NCBI GenBank assembly: GCA_001579985.1
Contig: LRSR01011675.1
Coordinates: forward strand, 1-40,340
DNA: 40,340 nucleotides
Direction: 5' to 3'
DNA from: Hypsibius dujardini
Lineage: Eukaryota; Tardigrada; Eutardigrada; Parachela; Hypsibiidae
The stretch's first letter is position 1. Every line of letters begins with the position of its first letter. The notes under the pieces were generated by a model that worked only from the letters and a program-made list of their open reading frames with translations, did no database searches and was not told the origin of the DNA. Positions 32,401 to 40,340 of this stretch are shown here, in pieces. Both the position numbers and the translations under genes were made by a program.

Positions 32401-33793
32401 CAATAAATGGCAGTCTCAACGCAAGATTGCAAAAGCGTTCAAATTATGGACTTACAATATTGCTTTTATCAAAACTGAGACCAGAACCGTTTTTTGTTTA
32501 AAAATTGATAAAAATTATAGAATTGAGCTATGAGACATCTCTGAATTTTTGCATTGCTGTCTGCGTGAAGTAGACGCTAGACCCCTTAGCTCTGATGACC
32601 CAACCAGCCCCCCCCCCCTCAAAAATTAGATTTTGGAATAGATCAGCGTAACCGATTCCTTAATTTAAACGATTTAAAACATGAGATTTTTTTACGTGAA
32701 GACAACACCCTTCCCCCTACCCGAACTTCTGAAAGTTTGCCAAAAATATTGGCTTTACCAATTTAATGATGTTCAAATTTACTGTTACAATAGTTTTGTC
32801 CAAATTCCATGTTTTTGATTTCAGTGAGAAGGTCAAGCTGCAAAGGTCATGACGACGTTTTTGCTGGCGTATAGTTGAATAATCAATCTGTTGAATAGCC
32901 AACAAGACCGTTTTGATAATTACCAGCAATTCAGGCATGAAAACCTCCCAAGCCGGTGCTTCCCAAAAATTTAATAAGTTTTCAAATTCTTGTTAAAATT
33001 GCTGCTTCTAAAACATTCTCTTGCGTTGTCCAGGTAAATTTTACATGGAGGATTGACCGCTAAGCCAATTCAAAATAGTCTCTCCAGTCAGCCACAATGT
33101 TGCCGAATAAAACTAATTAGGTAGATAATTACATTTTGCGTCCTCATTAAGCTAAACATACAGTATACGAGCGTTATACCATCGCTTATACAAGGTTGTA
33201 AACATTACGTTGTTTTCTCTTTATGTAGGAGTGAGTCCATGTCTCAGATATACGTTATAGTCATGGAGTGGCTGTTCAGGCGGCTTCAAAATTTTCCAAG
33301 GAGTGATTGGCCAAAGGTGTTTCTAGCATATGATAATATGTAAGTCAGCGTTGCTTTTTACTAATACGGATTACTGCGACGCACTGGGACTTGTTTCAGG
33401 TGCAATTTCGCTCGCCTGAAAGCTCTCAAAGAGCCACTCCCAAGTGGTTTTCCGCCTGAATTCAGCGACATGTGGTCACAAATAGGCAAGATAATCGACG
33501 GGCTTCATCTGCAGAACCACAAACGAGAAAGTTGCAAGAAAGACTTCAATCCTGAGCAGTTTGCAAACATGCATCCAGAGGTTGTCGAACCCAACACAAT
33601 GGCCGCAGAACAGACCTTCAGTTGGCTGACTAAATACAAGAAGCAGCTCAATGCAATGAATAAAGACAACCAGCTATTCTTCGTCCATCGGCTCATTATC
33701 CGGAGAAATCTGTACAACAGCAAATGCCTCCGTAATGGTCAAACTCCACTGGCTCCGTCTCCAAGGAGCTATCAGCAAAGAAATGGTGTGTAA
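29490..33793 (+). CDS. KDZ-superfamily transposase-like protein with Cys cluster, 8 exons, 589 residues
   Basis: Exons are 29490-29606, 29701-29913, 30660-30868, 30952-31019, 31091-31350, 31715-32112, 33229-33339 and 33400-33793. All junctions are GT-AG and the lengths sum to 1770 bp, so the frame closes exactly. Residues 80-90 (CPPTTTCLLGC) and 121-133 (C..., CSSC) open a Cys cluster of the kind linked to KDZ transposases, followed by FVNSKVYWTRVMADLL and TFEGFAETLKTTF. HFDRQLVSCAFYANEIE begins the next block, with paired Cys/His (HDCGERGKQRGC, CYRHC). The KDZ core runs from about residue 403: GLFVFVHGCGHISSF, SESMSQIYVIVMEWLF, FLAYDNMCNFARLK (Asp457), a His/Cys patch HLQNHKRESC, and EPNTMAAEQTFSWLTKYKKQ (Glu529). 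KDZ enzymes use an RNase H-like DDE fold. The second Asp and the Glu are recognisable; the first acidic residue is not evident. The stop codon overlaps AATAAA. Confidence 0.85.
30062..30533. mobile_element. 472-bp foldback element in an intron of the KDZ-like gene
   Basis: The left terminus (ctaattaagtaatgaatata at 30062) and the reverse complement of the right terminus (ending cttaattag at 30533) match over about 95 bp with small differences, including cggtgaaattcaaagttggc. The centre is dense in tgattgattg-type motifs. It sits in intron 2 and is non-coding. It probably is a MITE or foldback transposon. Confidence 0.8.
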
Positions 33794-34266
33794 TAAAAAA
33801 ACAATTGCTAATCCCATTCTGAGTATCATACATCAACAACAATCCGTAAATAGTGTATTACACGTTATTCTCTGTCTTACAACATCCCATATTTCAGCTT
33901 ATTTCAGCTTTTACGTTTTTTGGTATATCTTTAAAACGCATATATTTAGAAGTTCATTTCCTCCTTTGTAGTAGTAAACATATTTCCGATGCCAAAGCAT
34001 ATGAAGTAATGCTACGGAAAACTACGATGTGCCAAGGCAGTCTGATTTAAATAATAAAATGTTGTTGGAGACTACAACTGACTATGCCATGCTAATAAAT
34101 GACATGCAGCGTTACGCCAGCCTTTAAATAATTTTGGATACAAATGTGGAAAATATCGTCAACTAATTGAGTCTGGCCATTCACCTCAGTATGTGTGTGC
34201 AACCGAAACAAATGGTCCGGCTCAATTAGCTGAAGTTATTTGTCACAGCTGTAGCCTAGACACGTC
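33794..34266. other. 3' flank of the KDZ-like gene, no gene recognised
   Basis: AT-rich sequence with AATAAA at the stop codon and another aataaa near 34053. I compared this flank by eye with the flank beyond the NTPase-PHD gene and found no convincing terminal inverted repeat. Confidence 0.45.
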
Positions 34267-34270
34267 ATGA

Positions 34271-34690
34271 AACGTGGTGTTATGTGGTGCTACGTTATGC
34301 TACGTTATGCTACGTGGTGCTATATGGTGCTACGTTATGCTACGTGGTGCTATGTGGTGCTACGTTATGCTACGTGGTGCTACGTTATGCTACGTGGTGC
34401 TACGTGGTGCTATGTGGTGCTACGTTATGCTACGTGGTGTTATGTGGTGCTACGTTATGCTACGTGGTGCTACGTTATGCTACGTTATGCTACGTGGTGC
34501 TACGTTATGCTACGTGGTGCTACGTTATGCTACGTGGTGCTACGTGGTGCTACGTTATGCTACGTTATGCTACGTGGTGCTACGTTATGCTACGTTATGC
34601 TACGTTATGCTGTGTGGTGCTACGTTATGCTATGTGGTGCTACGTTATGCTACGTGGTGCTACGTGGTGCTACGGTATGCTATGCGTTGA
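34271..34690 (+). repeat. 10-bp satellite array, orientation 2
   Basis: About 41 decamers, mostly tacgtggtgc, tacgttatgc and tatgtggtgc, which are the reverse complements (shifted by one base) of the 18.5-kb units. The tatgtggtgc variant is always followed by tacgttatgc. The order of variants is not a simple mirror of the other array. The three open plus-strand frames are periodic artefacts. Confidence 0.95.
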
Positions 34691-36680
34691 ACCTCGCGCT
34701 GAATTTTTTAAGTGGTGTACAAAGTCGCCCGTACCTAAAATTTAATGCCTTTGCGACTCGCTTTACTCTAGGGTAATTTTTTAGTTTTCTTCCCTAATCA
34801 ACTTGATCCCACTCGTATTTCCGTTTTCAGATTCAGTGTCTTTTTGCGAGAAATAAAATCCAGGATTACGATCGAGTCGAAAATTTAGGCACCAATATTT
34901 TCTATTTGACTGTGTCACCGGTCGAGACATCTTTGCAACTATCGATTAAAATTGTATCCGGGGAAAAAAATTAAACAGAGTTTATCGCATTTGTTCAACT
35001 TTGGGATTGTTAACTTCCCCCTTAAGAGCTAAAGTTTAACTGAAGAACATTTTGGGTTGTTCCCTGTACCACATCAAATCTCAGGCGAGGGATTTTTCAC
35101 GCTTTAGACGAGCAAATAAGATCGTCTGGGTCGGAACGTGTTATTGCTGCTAATACGCGCAATGAAAATGTTGCTATTCTAACACTTATAGACGCGGGGA
35201 AAATGCAGAAGGATAGAAAGATAGGAAGGTCCCCTATCGTAAAATTGGAAGGTGATTATTCTATTCCCACATTACACTGGCAATCATGCTGTTTACGAAA
35301 TCCCTTTCTCAAATACTAGCTTCAACGTCAGATGGCTCACTTGAAGGATGCTAAAAGGCCATCAACACGCTATACTGATTAGGCAGTGGCTTGTAGAAGG
35401 CCATATCCAGATGCTGGTACAGTTGCTAGTGTTCCGCGCATAAAACCGCCAACTGCCGTTCATAACCGCTACAAAACGAACAACGTCCCACACCACAAAC
35501 CGACAAAATGACTGGTTCTTCCAAATCAATTTTTCACTGGCACGTCAATGCGAGAAACTCTCTGTAGTATCTGCATTTGTCTGTCTGTCTGTCTGTCTCT
35601 ATCGATGGTTATCTGTTTCTTTATCTGTCTGCCTGTCTGTCTGCGTGCCTGACAGCCTATCTCTATGCCAATGGTTATCTGCCTCTCTGCCTGTCTTGAC
35701 GACTGTCGGTCTATTTCTACCCCTTCTGGCAGCTTGTCTATGATTGACACTGCGTATAGACTCACTTTGAACCAAGGCCGTTGGTGCTATCGAAGTGAGG
35801 GTACTGAATGCTGAGACGGTAGATCCTCCCGTAAGACAGACTTAGAGTTGGACCCAAGCGCTGCGGCCAGTGAAGTTGTTCGTCCGGCAACGGCTACACC
35901 AAATAATGGACTGCCTCAACGAGATAATCCGTTCGCCCAATCATCATATCGGGCAGGCAAATAAATCAATTCGAGTTATTTAAAGTAAAGACAAAACGCT
36001 TCTTACCAACCTGTTGTTTGACTAAATCCAGTTGAGGGAGGGCGTACTGCTTGAGCAGAAATTTTCCAAAACAGTTGCATGAGGAGTTAAGAGTCGTTTG
36101 ATTGTATTTTGATCGTATTTTGATCGTATTTTGATTGCATCAGTTGTGGAAACGGAATTGCAGAGAAACTGTTATTCCTTTAAAATACTTTTTAATATTC
36201 TATCCTTTCTTTCACAGTGCTACAGTAGCGGTACCGGTGTCGCAAAGGATGCAGTTAAGACTATTTGTTCAAATTGTGGACGATTTCTGCACTGTCCCTG
36301 CACTCCTGGCGAGGGGCGTATATAAATGTGTGATATAAGCCGAGGGACCTGCTAATCAGCAACCTCGTTCAGATCAGATTAAAAATTTAGGTTTGCCGGT
36401 GGTAGAGGGTCATTTTTGAACTGCTTTTAAGATGGGTGTTGTTCCGTTCGGGCAGTCGTTTGTACTCGGCTTATTTAAGAATGACAGCATTTAATAGCAC
36501 AATTAATTTTATATTTTATTCTGGTACGGAAGTGTATTCCGTCTGCAAATGTGTATTCAATGCAAAAGAGTTTTCTCGTCTATGAATCAGGAAAATAATA
36601 CCTATAATTCTATATTACCATAAATTTTTAGTGTTTACGTTGGGTTTGGTTTCCTGCTAAGTTCATTAACAAATTACGCT
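34691..36680. other. No confirmed gene; microsatellite and one exon-like block
   Basis: A degenerate tctg/cctg microsatellite occupies about 35575-35745. At 36219 an acceptor-like ttctttcacag precedes a Cys-rich open block CYSSGTGVAKDA, then TICSNCGRFLHCPC, ending at 36325. No partner exons were identified, so this is not called as a gene. Confidence 0.4.
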
Positions 36681-36744
36681 TTCTAAAGTATCTCCCGAAG
36701 TGTGTGTATAATGCTTAAAATCTCATTGCGCGACTGGATAGAAA

Positions 36745-36880
36745 AAATTCAATTCAAACCGAGCAGAGTAAAAATTAGATAAAGAGCAAGCCAAGCGACA
36801 ATCTTTTTCGCACTGGACGTCTGTGTTGGAGTGACAACAGTTGTGGCGGCAGTTGGTGGTAGTCCTTCCACTGTAACTAA
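36745..36880 (-). pseudogene. Duplicated C-terminal segment of the GH3 gene
   Basis: Minus-strand translation from about 36880 gives KLVTVEGLPPTAATTVVTPT, then QTSSAKKIVAWLALYLIF and TLLGLN with a stop, matching the true C-terminus ([19 protein letters not shown], then [17 protein letters not shown]). The nucleotide homology covers 36685-36880 against 36880-37095, a tandem duplication of roughly 195-210 bp including 3' untranslated sequence. The frame and stop are kept, so it could be an alternative terminal exon and not just a relic. Confidence 0.7.
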
Positions 36881-36954
36881 TTTAACTTTCTGAAGTGTCT
36901 CCCCGTACAGCATAAGCTGCTTAGAATCTCAGTGCACCGCTTTTCAGAAAATAT

Positions 36955-39900
36955 TTAATTCAAAGCGGGCAGAGTAAATACTAGATACAGTGCAAGGCTA
37001 GCAACACTCTTTTGCGCACTGGACTCCTGTGTTGAAGTGACAACAGTTGTAGCGCCAGTGGGTGCGGCAGTGGGTGTACTTCCTTCCACCGTAAATTTGC
37101 CCATCAAATCCGCGTTAACACTGTTGCCAACAAACACCTCAAATTCTCCAGCTTCCACTGTCATTTTCCAGGCCTCATCCAGAAAGCTCATATCCTCGGG
37201 CAACACGACAAACTCCACCTGCCGTTTCTCGCCAGCTTCCAAGGCGACCTTCTGGAAACCCTTCAACTGTCGCATGGGCCGAGTGATCGCTGCGTACACA
37301 TCTCGCAGATAGAGCTGCACCACTTCCTCCCCCGCTCGGTTGCCTGTGTTTTCCACATGGACCGACACTCGAACACTTTCTCCATTCTGAACCCTTTCCG
37401 CGCTCAAATTCAGTTCGTCGATGCGGAACGTGGTGTAACTCAATCCGAATCCGAAAGGATACAGCGGAGTGTTGGGTGCGTCCATATACCGGGATGTGTC
37501 CCGAAGTGGGGCGCTTGCGTTAAATGGTCGTCCGGTGTTTTTGTAGTCGTAGTTGAGGGGAATTTGTCCGAGGCTCCGTGGGAAACTCATGGGGAGTTTT
37601 CCACTGGGGTTGACAGCTCCGAAGAGAACATCCGCCACCGCAGGCCCGCCCATCGTACCTGAAGAACATAGGCATACGAGGAATTCACTGTTTTTCAAGT
37701 TGACACGTTGTTTTACACATGAGGCAAAAACTTTCAACTTACCAAGTTAAAGGCAATTTTTCAATAGCGTCTAGTAAAATAGGGTGATCTGAAGTTGAGC
37801 CACTTTTTGCCTTCGCGTATCACTGCTTTTTTCATCGCTGGATTTTTTAATATATATCCGGCTGACAGGAGAAAGCAAAGTTGAACAATATTCGTCCCTT
37901 TTAATAAGAACTATTAATTTTAATCGAAAAATTTCAACCGACAATGTAAAGAGATCACGTTAATTATTTTGAAAATTAAACTATCGAAGCTTCAATGATA
38001 AATCTCGACCACTCAACAGCAAAGAACTGTAAAATCTATGTTGAAGAACATTATTTCAATTGCAATCCCTGAATATTTGTAAATAATATACAAGTATACA
38101 TTTTTTTCTATAGAAATATACTTGTTTCGACTTGTTATCTTACCTGCATGCCAGGTGACCAGGATAGCAGGGGCGTTCTCAGCTAGCCAAGTAATCGTCA
38201 GTGGGCGACCGTTTTTCAGAACAACCACGTATGGTTTGCCTGTCGCTGCAATCTCTTTCACCAAGTCCAGTTGCCGACCAGACAAGTCGATGTTAGACAG
38301 CGAACCCGCCTCTCCAGAGACTTCACGAATTTCACCTACGACGATGACCACAAAGTCCGCGGCTGCTGCTACGATCCTTGCAGCTGGGAAATCTTCGTCT
38401 GAGTCGCAGGTCGATTCACATCCCTTACTGAACGTTACGGTAGCTGGGCTAGTTAGGTTTGCATTTGCAGCGGCAACGAAATCTCGTAGACCTTGAAGTA
38501 TCGTGATGGAATCCTCCGCGTGAGCATCCCCGGACCACCAATCCAACGTGTTGAGCTTGTCATCAGCCAGCGCTCCAATCACAGCCAATCGCTTGGTTTT
38601 ATTTAGGTCGATCGGGAGAGTCTCATTCTCGTTCTTCAACAGTACGAAAGATTTCGCTGCAATCTCTCTCGCCGCTTTGAAGAACTCTGGCTTTTTCAAG
38701 GTCGCCTGTTCCTGCTCCGCGGAAACGGGGGCATTGGGGTTTTCGAACAGGCCTAAACGGAACTTGATGCGAAGAACATTGCGAACGGCGTTGTTGATCG
38801 TCTCGGTGGCCACTTTTCCCGTTTCAACGAGTTTTGCACCGTTCTCGAGGTAGGTCCCGCTGAACATCTCCATGTCCGTGCCAGCGTTCAGTGCCAGTCG
38901 TGCTGCTTCGCTCTTGTCTGCCGCCAGACCGTGATTGATCATTTCCTCAACCGAGTTATGGTCACTGACCACCAACCCGTCAAATTCCCACTCGCCGCGA
39001 AGGATGTCGCGAAGGATGAATTTGTTAGCGGTGGCGGGCATCCCGTTGAGATCGTTGAAGGCTGTCATGAAGGATCCGACACCGGCGTCCACGGCGGCTT
39101 TGAACGGTGGGAGGTATGTCTCTCGGAGTCGACGCTCACTCATGTCCACCTGCAATGATCTGGTTTAGCGAATGTATTTATACATCATATGGCTGTTATG
39201 ACCGATGAATTCAAAGTTGGACGAATGGATGGATAGATTGACAGGCGTACAATTAGATAAGCAGGGGAGGGGGATGAAAAAACAAATCGAAGATTGTATA
39301 GATGATCGGACCGAGGGTTGGATGGACGGAGGGACGGACGGACTGCGGACGGTCGAACCGACGTACGGCCAGATGAACAGACCGATGGGCTTTAGACGGC
39401 CGGACAGACGCACAGACATTTGAAAGGACGGACGGACGGACAGAAAATTTAATGAAGCATTTATGGGCATGTAAACGCCTGGATAGGCGGAACGGACAAT
39501 CACATAACCGAATTTATGAACATAAGGAACTTTATCGAAGGAAGGATGCATCTTCCTTTATACGTACAATAAAATTTGTAAAGAGAAACGTTTTAAAAAC
39601 ATGAGGTCTTCTCACACTCACCGTATTATAATCACGACCTCCTTCCGCTGCTCCGTATCCCACTAAATGTTTCGCACACGCCAGAACCTTATCCTTCTGG
39701 CTGTAATCAGCGCCTTGGAATCCCCGAATCCTCGCCTTGGCCAATTCCACACCTAAATGAACATCTTCCCCTGATCCCTCCATGACTCGGCCCCATCGAG
39801 GATCCCGCGAAATGTCTACCATAGGGGCGAATGTCCAGTGCACCCCCGCACTCCTTGCCTCGGCGGCAGCAATTGATGCCGCTCTTTCAGCAGCCTTCAA

Positions 39901-40222
39901 ATCCCAACTAGCGGCCTCACCGAGGGGGATGGGGAAGAGCGTGCGATAGCCGTGGATGACATCGAAAGCAAGCAGAAGAGGGATTTTCAGCCGAGACTGA
40001 AGCGTGGCGTTGTGGAGTACATTGACATTGCGGGCTCCTCGAACGTGATAGAAGGAACCGGCTAGACCTTTTTCGACTTTTTCAAGCTGGCCCGGACGGT
40101 GCTTGCCGCTGTCTTTAATGCCGTGAAGTTGTTGCAGTTGACCGAGCTTCTCCTCCAGGGTCATCTGCGACAACAAAGTCTCGATCTGCCTTTCAATTTC
40201 AGCTTCGCTCAATCGGGAATTG
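36955..40222 (-). CDS. GH3 beta-glucosidase, BglX type, with GPI-type C-terminus (5' end outside window)
   Basis: GH3 enzymes release terminal beta-glucose by a retaining mechanism. Exons (minus) are 40222-39622, 39149-38144 and 37658-36955, with phases 2, 0 and 1 agreeing. The first starts at an acceptor (ccattgcag), so an upstream exon, probably with a signal peptide, lies beyond the window. The visible part is about 769 residues. Motifs in order are [71 protein letters not shown] (substrate-binding Lys-His), [15 protein letters not shown] (nucleophile Asp), [52 protein letters not shown], and a fibronectin-III-like domain ([25 protein letters not shown]). The C-terminus is Ser/Thr/Pro-rich and then [17 protein letters not shown], a GPI-attachment-like signal. 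It resembles bacterial BglX closely but has introns and is clearly nuclear. Confidence 0.9.
39200..39450. repeat. ggac/gatgga-rich microsatellite in GH3 intron 1
   Basis: Degenerate ggacggacggacgga runs near 39425-39440 and related gac/gat-rich sequence from 39225 occupy most of the 472-bp intron 39150-39621. Confidence 0.7.
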
Positions 40223-40340
40223 CTGCAATGGGTCCGAAAGTCGACACTTTATGGAGGTTTTAATATTCTTATGTAAGTTGATGTTGTAGGTCTGCTTAAT
40301 AATCTTTTTGTCGGATATTGTCAAGAGACTAGCAATTAAA

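Noticed and set aside
23200-34266. Terminal inverted repeats of a single large element containing the ATPase and KDZ-like genes
   Set aside because: Comparison by eye of the flanks at 23.2-23.8 and 33.8-34.27 kb showed no convincing match; a computed search over wider flanks would be needed to decide.
18541-34690. CRISPR-like arrays
   Set aside because: The decamers are contiguous without spacers and the window is clearly eukaryotic.
34267-34776. Three long overlapping plus-strand frames with the same repeat
   Set aside because: Same cause as the 18.5-kb array, read on the opposite strand.
36131-36338. Cys-rich exon-like block as a gene
   Set aside because: One plausible acceptor but no partner exons or recognised domain.
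37037-39168. Plus-strand frames opposite the GH3 gene
   Set aside because: They are shadows of the strongly supported minus-strand GH3 exons.

Overview
This window is nuclear DNA of an animal, most likely a marine invertebrate. It is AT-rich, its genes have spliceosomal GT-AG introns of about 55 bp to 1.1 kb, and it is full of short dispersed repeats, foldback elements, microsatellites and decayed transposons. The protein families (KDZ-type transposase with a cysteine cluster, PHD finger, CAP protein, fatty acyl-CoA reductase, GPI-type tail) point to a metazoan such as a sponge, cnidarian or similar lineage. The sequence alone does not fix the phylum. No tRNA, rRNA, CRISPR array or bacterial operon was seen.

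Layout. 0-6.5 kb: repeats, a relic FLYWCH/MULE transposase (2.39-3.33 kb), a small terminal-inverted-repeat element (3.95-4.60 kb), a 70-bp tandem repeat family and a 148-bp duplication around a single N that looks like an assembly seam. 6.9-17.6 kb: a patchwork of segmental duplications holding broken copies of a Cys-rich PAN/Apple-like multi-module gene, the broken 5' half of a fatty acyl-CoA reductase (8.99-10.53 kb, +) and one intact five-exon CAP-superfamily gene (10.69-11.61 kb, -). 18.5 and 34.3 kb: two arrays of the same 10-bp repeat in opposite orientation, bracketing the next block. 21.2-22.9 kb: an orphan secreted/membrane protein gene. 23.8-33.8 kb: a head-to-head pair of intact multi-exon genes. 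37.0-40.2 kb: a GH3 beta-glucosidase of the BglX type with introns and a C-terminal GPI-type signal, cut at its 5' end by the window edge, with a duplicated copy of its C-terminal coding segment just downstream.

The central result is the divergent pair. On the minus strand, 13 exons splice by phase into a 798-residue protein with a P-loop NTPase core (Walker A, Walker B, sensor-like Asn) and a perfect C4HC3 PHD finger at the C-terminus. On the plus strand, starting 631 bp away, 8 exons splice into a 589-residue KDZ-type transposase-like protein with the associated cysteine cluster. Both reconstructions close exactly in frame without any stop, so both genes appear intact. An ATPase with a chromatin-reader finger facing a transposase suggests a two-component mobile element or a domesticated derivative of one. 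That link is inference: I could not find terminal inverted repeats or target duplications by eye.
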